In this document: positions 55,435-64,000 of the stretch, piece after piece
Position numbering within the stretch: position 1 is the first letter of the stretch
Layout of the letters: each line of letters opens with the position of its first letter
DNA from: Fallopia convolvulus
Taxonomy: Eukaryota > Streptophyta > Magnoliopsida > Caryophyllales > Polygonaceae
Length of the DNA stretch: 64,000 bases
Direction: 5' to 3'
Assembly: GCA_964016875.1 (NCBI GenBank)
Contig: OZ024724.1
Location: 47,708,899-47,772,898, forward strand
Program-made: the position numbers and the translations under genes
Notes under the pieces: model-generated
Database searches by the model: none
Told to the model about the DNA's origin: nothing
What the model saw: only the letters and a program-made list of their open reading frames with translations

Positions 55435-55885
55435 CATGCAATATTGTTCGTGCTATATGAGAAGCCATCAGCGGTGAACAAGGTACATCTGATGAAACGC
55501 CTGTTCAACATGGAGATGAGGGAGGACACAACGCTATCCAAGCATTTGAATGAATTCATGATGACAATTGCACAACTGCAATTAGTGGAGATTGATTTTG
55601 ATAATGAGAAACAAGCCCTTATTCTACTGTCTTCTTTATCGGAAAGTTGGAGCGGAATTGTTACGACGGTTAGTGTTTCGGCGAAAAAGGAAAAACTTAA
55701 GTTTGATGATGTGAAGAATTTGATGATTAGTGAAGAGTCAGGTTCTACATCTATATCAGCTTTGAATGTAGGAAACAAGGCAGATCAGGTCATGGTAGGT
55801 CAAAGTCCAAAGGAATGGAGAAGACCACCAAAGAAAGAGTAAGATTAAGTGCTGGAATTGTGGTGAGTTCGGTCACTAAACTATA
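55435..55885 (+). pseudogene. Truncated copia gag fragment
   Basis: Open frame 55444-55842 encodes the core of a Ty1/copia gag (UBN2-type), with FVLYEKPSAVNKVHLMKRLF, LSKHLNEFMMTIAQL, LILLSSLSESW and VMISEE-type segments. In another frame just after the stop, KCWNCGEFGH is the start of a CCHC zinc knuckle cut off after the histidine. Neither LTR nor pol follows. It abuts the truncated Tat-like integrase without target duplication, so both were probably trimmed by a deletion. Confidence 0.8.
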
Positions 55886-56271
55886 CATATTTCTTAAAAA
55901 TATCTTTTTAACCCACTTCTTAACTTGCTAGTAGATTCATCAAGTCTAATTATATAAGTAATCAAATTTATTTATTTTAGTAATTTCTATCAAAAAATTG
56001 TTATCACGTAAGCGTAATTAACCAAGTGTAATTACGTACAAAAAGTGTCATCAAATATACTTTTAAAGTGTCATCCAACGAGTGTCATTAATAAAAGTGT
56101 TATTTATAGTGTAATTAAAGTTTTTTATACGTTATAACAGTTGAAGACGATTTGTTTGTTTATAAAAGATAGAATATGGAACCCTAGTTTAGATCTTCTC
56201 ATACAAAAAGAATTATATTTATAGTAAATTACAATATAAGACTTGGAAAGCAAGTATTACAAAAGATATTG

Positions 56272-56274
<3 letters not shown>
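55886..56274. other. AT-rich spacer
   Basis: No exon. Around 55995-56130 the words AAGTGT(A/C)AT and GTGTAATTA recur irregularly, suggesting the subterminal part of an unknown transposon. Confidence 0.4.

Positions 56275-56346
<72 letters not shown>
56275..56346. repeat. (AAT)n microsatellite, left of RT fragment
   Basis: About 23 ATA/AAT units without interruption, directly against the left edge of the reverse-transcriptase-like fragment. Confidence 0.95.
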
Positions 56347-56348
<2 letters not shown>

Positions 56349-57930
56349 CCTTGGTTTGTAAAATCAGAGACGCCTTTGACGTATGTCTTCAGGTGTGGTA
56401 TTTGGATGACGACACTATTATTGGTGACACCTTGGTGGTGGGGAAGGTTATGCAGTTGATTATGGAGGAAGGGCCTCGTTTAGGGTTACATCTTAACGTG
56501 GAAAAAACTGAAGTTTTTTGGCCTATTGAAGACCCTCGTAGCAGGCTTGTGGGTGTCTTTCCCACTAATATTGCTCGACCTTTGCATGGTGTTAAGTTGC
56601 TTGGTGGTCCGGCCAGTTCCAATTCTGTTTTTAGTGGAGAGCTTGTGATGCAGAGGGTGACCAAGACCATTATGCTTATGGATAAAGTTGCTAAGCTTAA
56701 TGATCCTCAGTGTGAGTTGTTGTTACTTAGGGCTTGTACCGGAGTTTCTAAACTCTATTTTTCTTTGCGTACTTGCCCTCCTGGTATTTTTGAGGTGGCT
56801 CAGCGCACTTTTGATGGGGCTCTTCGAACTTCCTTGGAGCGTATTGTTACTGCTTCAGGACCTGGGTTTGGTGATTGGCAATGGCGACTTGCCACCTTAC
56901 CTTTTGCGTTTGGAGGGCTTGGTGTTTATTCTGCAGGTGATGTTCGTCATTATGCTTTTCTTGCTTCTCGGTTACAATCTGTCGGTTTGCAAACAAAGCT
57001 TCTTCAGAATGCTGACATTGTTGGTCTTGGTCTTGCTTTTGATGATTCGTTGAGTCTTTTAATAGAAATGTGGATTCTGACTTTTTGAGTAATCCTAATG
57101 AGGTCGCTGCCCCTAAACTCATGAAGAAATTAGCAGATATATATTTCACAAAGGTTACTGCTTCTGCAGAATCCACCTTTTCTTTATCTCCTCGGCAATT
57201 GGCATTGTGGAAATCGCAACAGGGAGATCACACTTCTGTTTCGCTTCGGGCGGTCCCCATCTCGGGTTTGGGACGGACGATGAATGCTAGGACTTACCGT
57301 TGTGTGTTGTGTTATCGGTTGGGTGTTCCTTTGTTCTCTATTTTGACACCATGCTCTGCTTGCTCTAGGGTTTTTGAGGGGGATATCTTTGGTGATCATG
57401 CGGTGTCGTGTGCTGGTATTATAGGTATTAAACATCGGCATAATATTGTTCGGGATACCCTTGTTGATATTTGTTATCGGTCTGGGATTTCGGCAAGGAA
57501 AGAGGTTGATATTGGACTGACTAGTGGTAACGATTGAGCTCTTCGACCTGCAGATGTGTTACTCTATTCTTGGGATCGAGGCCGTGATGTATGCGTTGAC
57601 TTGATAGGATCTTCTCCTTTGACATAATCTGGTTTGTCTAACTTTGTTCCGGGACAAGTTGTGGCTGATGCAGCTAATCGAAAGAGGGTGAAGTACGAAG
57701 CTAGTTGTCGAGCTTTTGGTTATGGTTTTCTTCCTTTCTCCTTTTCTTCTCTGGGGGAATTGGAAAAGGATGCTGTAGCGTTGCTGAAGCGGGTTCAACA
57801 GTTTTCAAAGACTCAAGACGTTGGGGCTCATGTTGCTGCTCATATCTTCACCAGAATCGGCTTTGCAATAGCTAGAGGAGTGGGGGCCTAGATTGTATCT
57901 CGGCTTCCCACTAATTTTATGTAATTTGAT
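56347..57930 (+). pseudogene. Reverse-transcriptase-like fragment (non-LTR type), several breaks
   Basis: Begins inside the RT palm at VWYLDDDTIIGD (YLDD box) and continues with LHLNVEKTEVFW, LLRACTGVSKLYFSLRTCPP and GDWQWRLATLPFAFGGLG. This is a family I know as widespread RT-like ORFs in plant genomes, especially Asteraceae. One base is lost near 57057, shifting the frame. The second frame (57070 onward) continues with PKLMKKLADIYF, STFSLSPRQLALW, then CSACSRVF and GDHAVSCAGIIGIKHRHN, a cysteine/histidine region. In-frame stops follow at 57535, about 57625 and 57889. The N-terminal RT half is missing. It is bounded on both sides by TAA-type repeats. Confidence 0.8.
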
Positions 57931-57946
57931 TGACTTTGTAAGTTTT

Positions 57947-57991
57947 ATAATAATAATAATACTAATACTAATAATAATAATAATAATAATA
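57947..57991. repeat. (TAA)n microsatellite, right of RT fragment
   Basis: Imperfect TAATAA/TACTAA units directly after the RT-like fragment. It may be the original 3' tail of the retroelement, as some non-LTR elements end in short tandem repeats. Confidence 0.9.
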
Positions 57992-57999
57992 AGGAAACT

Positions 58000-58690
58000 A
58001 GATATTATACAAAAGGATAAGAAGATTTGACTTTATCTCATCTTCTCTCTAATACGCCCCCTCTGCAAGCTCATGGAAGAGCCCGAACATATATCTTGGA
58101 GTGTATGTGTAGAAATCAAGTGGAGCCAAATGCCTTGGTAAACATGTTTGCAATCTGACGATCATAACTTATGTGTTGAACCTACGATTCATTTGACTGC
58201 ACCTTTTCTCTAACAAATGAAAGTCATTATCAATATGCCGGATCGCCTATTAAGGATTATGTGTCAAAAAATTAGTACTGATATTGTCAGACAGTAGAAC
58301 TGGCCGAGAAGTGACATGTAATCAAAGATCATGGAGCAATTGCAAAATCCACGACATCTCGACAACAACGGCAGAAATAGCCTGAGTTCCGCTTCAGTGT
58401 TGGACCGAGCAACCACCTTTTTCTTACAAGAAGTCTAGCTAATAAGTGAGTTACCAAAATATAATGGTAAACCCAAACTGAGATCGACAATCATCCGGAT
58501 CAGATGCACACTAGGCACCAATGAAATCAATGAGAGAAGCCTGAGGTGCCGACTGTAAACATAAGAAATGAGACTATGTGCCCTTCAAATAGCACAAAAA
58601 ATGCTTGACAGCAGACCAATGATCATCGATGATCGTTGGGTCGAAGCATATATTGACACACTTGATTAACAACAAAAGAAAGCTCATGCC
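58000..58690 (-). pseudogene. Ty1/copia 3' remnant (RNase H end, polypurine tract, LTR piece)
   Basis: On the minus strand the order is a decayed copia RNase H, a segment recalling the QIADMFTKAL motif (near 58125-58160), polypurine tract (GGGGGCG at 58056-58062 region) and the start of an LTR similar to that of the 20.6 kb copia element (TATCTAGTTTCC-type end). No long frame remains. Confidence 0.6.
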
Positions 58691-59754
58691 ATGTAATAGT
58701 AATGTACTGAAGCTAGGGTTGTTCATTGGTTCGGGTAATTCAGTTTTTACCTGAAAACCGAACCGAACCGAACCGAACCGATTAAAGGTATTACGGTTCG
58801 GTCCTCAGTTCAAGATATTTTCTATTTCGGTTTTCAGTTTGGTTCGGTTCGGTTTCGGTTCGGTTCGGGTAAACCGATTTATTTAAATATAAAAAAAAAT
58901 ATCCCTTACAAGTTACACCTTATGTCCTTACCTATGTGAGGAAAGTAGGAAACCCTAAAATAAAATTCCCCCATTCACGATTGAAAAGCGCCGCTCTCGA
59001 GTCTCGGCTCTCCTCTTCGAGTCCCCAACTGACTCCCCATTCACGCTTGACTGGAGCCCTCTCGCCCTCGGCAGTCGGCCCTCGCCTTCGACTAGAGCCC
59101 TCGACTGGAGCCCTCTCGCCTTCAGCCCTCGCCTTCGACTCCTCTGGCTCGAGCCATCGAGTCCTCTTGCTCATCGCCTCGTCCTCCACAACAGCAACGA
59201 AGCAGCAAAGCAGCACAACAGTCAGCAGCAGCAGTCCTCTGGCTCGCCTTCGACTCCTCTGGCTCGCCCTTCGAGTCCTTTGGCCACGCCACAGCAGCAC
59301 AATAGTCGCAAGTTCGCAACAGCACTTCGAGTCCTTTGGTTCGTACTTCGGTCTCTACTTCGAATCCTCTGATTTACTTGAAATCTTGAATAGGTAGTTT
59401 ACACTTCACTAATCACTAGTAACAAACTAGGAATAATATTGCTACAAAGAAAACACTACTTTAAACGAGCAAAATTCAGCAGCTTTCTTTGCAAAATCAG
59501 TAGACAAGTTAGAAAACTGAAAGGCATGCACTATTTCATTTCAACAGTAGTAAAGCTCCTTTTATTGCATAAAAAATGTCTGCAAAATGAAGGATGATTG
59601 CTAGGGACCTAGGTTGTTTACTTGGAATGGTTGTTCATGGAAATAATGGAATTATGGCTGTTGCTAGGGTTCTTTGGTAGGTTTGTTTACTTGTTTTCTC
59701 AAGCTTGAATGCTTGAGTGCTTGACATCCTAAATGGTGAAATCAGTAGACAAAA

Positions 59755-59974
59755 GCGAAATGAGATCAGTAGGTACTTATTGGTGATTTGTTGATTCATT
59801 AGCATTTTACTAATCAGTTTATAGCATTTGTTGATTAGCATTTTACTAATCAGTGCTTCACATAAGAAATGGTGAAATCAGTAGGTACTTATATCATGTA
59901 CTGTTGAACATTGCTTCTTCATCAGTTTATAGCATTTGTTGATTAGGATTTGACTAATCTGATGTAGGTACTTA
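59755..59974 (+). repeat. Tandem repeats with GTAGGTACTTATTGGTGATT unit
   Basis: Units containing AATCAGTAGGTACTTAT, TTTATAGCATTTGTTGATTAG and TTTTACTAATCAG recur two to three times. The last copy was cut by the solo LTR: GTAGGTACTTA stands left of it and ACTTATTGGTGATTTT right of it, matching the unbroken phrase at about 59769. Confidence 0.8.
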
Positions 59975-62900
59975 TGTAATATCCGAGATATTTCAAGTTT
60001 TTAAAATTTAATATAATATTTTTTATTATTATTTATTTATTTATCTATTTTTATTTTTAACCTTTTCTCTAGGTAAAAAGAGAATGTTTGTAAAATAAAA
60101 TTAATTAAATGATTAAAAGAATATTCCTTAAAGATATTAATTAATAAAATTAAAAGAATATTCCATAGTGAATTTTTAATTAATAAAAATTGAAAAATAT
60201 TCCATAAGGCTTTTGGCAATTTAAAAAGCCTTGAATAAAATAAGGACCTATTTTATTTTTAACCTAAAAAATCTATTAAATAAAACACATTAAAATATTA
60301 TCCCCCTTCTTCTTCAACCTAAAGTTTTACGTAAGAAAAAAATTGTCCAATCCATGGCCTTCTTACCCACCATAGCCACAACCCTCCCCAATCATCCTTC
60401 TCCCTCCTCTTCTCCATTGGGCAAAATCCCATAGCCTTGGATCTAGCTTTCACTATAAATAGAGGTAGAAATCCTACCCAACAACTCACTCCTTTCATCC
60501 TTCTCTTCCTCTCTACAACTTCACTCTCAAGTTCCCCCAAAAATCAGCCCTCCAAGCTCTAGCTTTTCCTTCAAAATCCCACCAAACGAGCCTCCTCCTC
60601 TCCCCTTTGGACCGCCGGCCACCTCGCCTGACCACCGGCCCCACCACCGTCGACCGCCTCCTTCTCCAGCGCGCCGCCCCACTCGCCGGAGCCCCCTGGT
60701 GCGCCGCCCCTCCCACCGCCGGTCCTCCTGCCTCCTTTCCCCTGTGTTCTGTAACTCAGGCAACTTAATTCCATTCTATTTAATTTATTAATTTAATTTA
60801 AGTTAATTATATTATGCTAGTTTTAGTAAGATTGGTCAAATAATAGTTACTTGCAAATTATTAAGATTTATAAGAAGTATTTCATAAATCTTGCTAGTTG
60901 AAAAGAGGATATAAATCATTTTATTAAACCATTATTAAATTACTATATCCTAATATGAAGAACAAGAACATGTTTGTTTATTTAAATTTTTATGAAGCTA
61001 TTATAAAAAGGTATTCGATTTTATAAATTTATTAGCTTATGATTTTGTCTCTATATTAAATATCACCATTAAAAAGGCTTAAGCTTAAGTGTAGAGAATA
61101 CCAAATTATTTGGAAATAAGAATATTAGTAATGATTAATTGTTTTAATTATTTAATATAATATTAGTTTAACTCATCTGTAGGATAAAGTATTCCTACAA
61201 GGCATAATTCCTTTTATAAAAATACAATAATATGAATTATAACATTATATTGTTAAGTATTTAAAAATATCTCACCTAGAAAGATATTGTATAATATGAG
61301 TTTGGTTCAAATGAAACAAACTCTTATCCTAAAACGAACTCTTATCCTAAAACGAATGCACTTTTCATAGTTAGTAATGCACTTTTCATATAAAAGTGCA
61401 TTGAAAAATACAAAAAGTGCATTACGAAAAAGTGCACTAAAAAAATTTGAAAAGTGCACTAAAAAGTACGAAAAGTACAAATGCGAAAAAGTGCACTCTA
61501 AAGTATGAAAAGTGCACTACTAACTACAAAAAGTGCATTCGTTTTAGGATAAGAGTTCGTTTTAGGATAAGAGTTTATTTCATTTGAACCAAACTCTGTA
61601 TAATATAGAAAAGAATATTGTTTTTGTGGCTTAGAATATCATAAAAAGTATATTATAAGGAATGATTGGGTATTTTATACCATGATCTTATAATTATAGA
61701 TCAAATTGGAGGAATTTTAGAAATAAAATAAATAAGAATATTTATTTTATATTATGATCATTTTAAGAAAGCTTACCTTCTATAGTAAATAAGAATTTAC
61801 TAAGAACGAACCTAATATTATTCTATCTCTTTTATTATGACCCCTTAGTTAAAAAGGTTTTTATTAAGAAAGTATTATAATAGAACATTTTTCGTAAAGG
61901 GAAAATAATTTTTAAAATAACCCTTGGATATTGTTGAAACTAAGTAAATTATTTTGAATAATCAATAAGCGTTATTTCAAATCAAATAAAAGGATATTAC
62001 GAAATTAAAATAATAATAGAGGAATGTTATTATTTTAATTTAACTACCTAAATTATTATAATGATAATTTAGAATGTTCCATACACCTAAGCTAAAGTAC
62101 TCTTAAGAAATCCGAATCTTAAAAGTATGTTCGTATCTAAGACCGTTCGTAAAATTTTCGTGTCAATAGGTCGGGAACCTCGTTCGAAGTCACAAACCCC
62201 ACCTCCGTCTCATCGTTAAGTCGGTTATCATTCCAACCAAGGCAAGTGGAAAATCCCCTTGTGACCTTTATAATTCGTCTCCGTGAAATTCTCGATGTTG
62301 GGAACAACTTGCGTGCTAAGTAATCAAATAATCTAGGAAATATCGATTGCTAGATATAACGACCATTGTTAGTATAGTTCACTATTTATGTTGCTAGGAC
62401 TATTTATGCTAGTGTGGTTATGGCTTTGGTTGTTTATGGACTCGTTCAGAGTTCCACGTCAAACGAACTAGTGAGGGGCGTGGAATAGCCGACGCCTCTA
62501 TATAATCCTACTAAGTCATAAGTGCCTACGTGTTTGAAGTATGACTTTCGGGATCATGATCCCATCCACTCCGATTGCAAGGAGGGATGAGCGCACTCTA
62601 GCTAAGTGCTGGGAAACTGGGTTTCCCTTGGTGGATCGGGCAATCTGTATTCCCACCCTTTTAAAAATCATTAAAGCGAATATGTTACGTCATCAAATAA
62701 GATAAGTGCTCAACGCACGTTTAAATATTAAAAACCGGACGGTCTCAAATGATCGATCTGGCCCTCGGTCCGCTCAGGGCGCGAGATTTGTAACTTGTGT
62801 GAGTTAATAACGTTCCCAACACATCTTTTTATTCTCGATACTAATAGAAGCCTACAATCTAGTAGCTCTTCTCCAAACTATCGAGCTATCTCCGCTCGGG

Positions 62901-63421
62901 ACACGCTCTCATTCGTACCATTAAACCCCATATGATTAAACCCTACTGTCAAACACAACCCATTGTTAACTTCGTTGTTGTTATATTAAATTACCGAAAT
63001 ACCCTTGGGAAGTTCCGTTCCCGCTTGCTTAGTCTCCTAGACTAATTTTTCTTTTCCGCATGTTGCCTGGCATATTCTCGCCCCTCGCGAATTATGTCAG
63101 AACCTAGGAAGTTCAACCCGGCGTAAGGTGAAGAGCAAGGGAAGGTCAAGAAGCTCCGCGAAGTTTGAAACTCCTTTTGGTTTATTTTCATTTATGTTTC
63201 AAAGACAATGATTTATGAATTGTATTTCCCGAACAAACTTTTGGTATTGTGATTTGGATTGTAAGAATAAAGTCTCCTTCGTGAGCACCTTTTAATTTAT
63301 GAGTATGTTTTATTCCGCATTTTATAATTCTATATCATTCTAAAAGCCTTGGGTGACGTTGGACGGTAAAATCCGATGTCACTGGCGGTAATACCCAATG
63401 TTGTAAAATAGGGGTGTTACA
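59975..63421 (+). mobile_element. Solo LTR (TGTAATATCCG family, 3447 bp)
   Basis: Begins TGTAATATCCGAG and ends GGGGTGTTACA, flanked by the duplication ACTTA (59970-59974, 63422-63426). A TATA box (TATAAATA, 60454-60461) is followed by a C/T-rich leader, as in LTR promoters. The 3' 430 bases align with the copy at 40912-41420 in reverse complement. There is no coding domain inside, so it is a solo LTR. A foldback MITE (61298-61596) is inserted in it. Confidence 0.82.
61298..61596. mobile_element. 299-bp foldback MITE with 10-bp target duplication (Mutator-like)
   Basis: The terminal inverted repeat GAGTTTGGTTCAAATGAAA extends through two copies of AACTCTTATCCTAAAACG on the left and their complements on the right. 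It is flanked by TGTATAATAT (61288-61297 and 61597-61606). A 9-11-base duplication is typical of Mutator-like elements. The middle is filled with AAAAGTGCA(C/T)T words. No coding capacity. Confidence 0.9.
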
Positions 63422-63637
63422 ACTTATTGGTGATTTTTTTTATTCTTTGTATAGAAAGATTACAGGCTTACAACGGAGGATAGAGACTGCAAAGTTTATA
63501 TAATTAGTCATAACGGATAGACATTCATCAAATGTGAGTAGTTTTTTTTACTTGTGTCTTATGGAATATGAAATCAGAATTTCATTTTTATTTATTATAA
63601 ACTACTACTAATCTCGTTGTATTTTTATTTGATATAG

Positions 63638-64000
63638 ATGTAGAGCTCCCTTTCCAAAAGAAAACGTGGACCAAGTAAGAGCCTAACAGTAGCAGCCCCA
63701 ACTCCTTCTACTAGGCCCTCAAGAAGCACTCAACAAGAGTCTCAAGACCTACTACTTTCTCATGCATCAGAGAATTCTCCTGAAATTGAGGATGATGAAG
63801 ACTCAGAGGAGGAACAAGAACAGATTAATCTAGATTCAGAAGAGAAGGGGCCGGGGGTTGAAAATGAAGAAGCACCTAAACCTCCAAAACCCAAGAGGAA
63901 GGCCATGAAGAAAAGGAGTGAGCATTGGGAACACTACAGAGAATTTACAGAGAATGGGATCAACAAGGTTGAATGTAATTACTACAAGATTGTCTACGCA
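63638..64000 (+). pseudogene. hAT transposase, N-terminal exon with BED-type zinc finger (partial)
   Basis: After a T-rich stretch and an acceptor-like GATATAG or GATGTAG (63634-63644), a frame reads SSLSKRKRGPSKS, a basic and serine-rich start. An acidic stretch (EDDEDSEEEQEQ) follows, then a second basic patch and SEHWEHYREFTENG, the aromatic start of a BED finger. The zinc pair expected as C-x2-C reads CNYY, so a ligand is lost. If translation began at ATG 63638, the next codon is TAG. The frame runs out of the window. Most likely a decayed transposase. Confidence 0.7.

Larger units (their letters stand above)
58714..64000 (+). mobile_element. hAT transposon, 5' part, continuing past the window
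   Basis: Starts TAGGGTTGTTCA (58714-58725), a common plant hAT terminal sequence. Subterminal arrays of CGAAC (58764-58783) and the reverse complement GTTCG/GGTTCGG (58839-58868) follow. A GC-rich possible leader lies near 58936-59397, and a BED-finger transposase exon begins near 63641. It is interrupted by the solo LTR 59975-63421. The right end lies outside the window, so the 8-base duplication cannot be tested. Confidence 0.7.

Noticed and set aside
58932..59397. Serine/arginine-rich frames on both strands
   Set aside because: Repetitive CTCGAGTCC-type sequence in the hAT leader, with no domain and no codon signal.
60513..60774. Several overlapping minus-strand Arg/Gly-rich frames
   Set aside because: They are shadows of the C-rich leader downstream of the solo-LTR TATA box.

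Overview
The window is nuclear DNA of a flowering plant, most likely a eudicot. Evidence is the AT-rich intergenic DNA, multi-exon GT-AG genes, plant-type gene families (KIN-7 kinesin, BBX double B-box proteins, a secreted glycine-rich protein), a nuclear tRNA-Glu and a large load of nested plant transposable elements. Only four ordinary protein genes and one tRNA gene are supported.

Layout. 1-5.4 kb: degenerate repeats, a decayed caulimovirid-like ORF followed by a 35S-like promoter (about 1.86-3.2 kb), a small Helitron (4088-4647), telomere-like sequence in inverted orientation, and 29-bp repeats. 5590-11946: a complete-ended Ty1/copia element (154-bp LTRs, TSD TGAGG, sense minus). It keeps only a reverse transcriptase remnant. 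The rest of its interior is an unusual array of dozens of short hairpins with a near-constant 8-base loop (ACTTCAGG) and changing, self-complementary stems. 12059-12395: a second Helitron. 14.4-19.3 kb: a 12-coding-exon KIN-7 kinesin gene (minus). 19898-19970: tRNA-Glu(CTC). 20600-25879: a second copia element (184-bp LTRs, TSD GTATA). A third Helitron sits inside one LTR and the other LTR preserves the empty site. 26376-27091: a large foldback element. 28460-28939: a secreted glycine-rich protein with a C-terminal CX3C ladder. 32.0-36.4 kb: two BBX genes in tandem (minus), the first apparently decaying.

38.2-55.4 kb is a three-level nest. A Tat-like Ty3/gypsy element was interrupted inside its protease codons by a 1.13-kb solo LTR (TSD TCTGG), which was itself interrupted by a 10.4-kb Athila-type element (TSD CTTAA). 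The Athila copy has gag, protease and a 3' ORF but no reverse transcriptase or integrase. It carries many copies of the palindrome TCGTTAACGA in LTRs, spacers and coding DNA. 55.4-58.7 kb holds a truncated copia gag, a reverse-transcriptase-like fragment bounded by (TAA)n tracts, and a copia RNase H remnant. From 58714 to the window end runs the 5' part of a hAT element with a BED-finger transposase exon at 63.64 kb. It is interrupted by a 3.4-kb solo LTR (TSD ACTTA) that carries a 299-bp foldback MITE (10-bp TSD).

The real genes do not form a functional unit. Kinesin, BBX pair and glycine-rich gene are independent islands. All transposon reading frames seen are broken by stops, frameshifts, deletions or changed catalytic residues, except that some short domains remain open.
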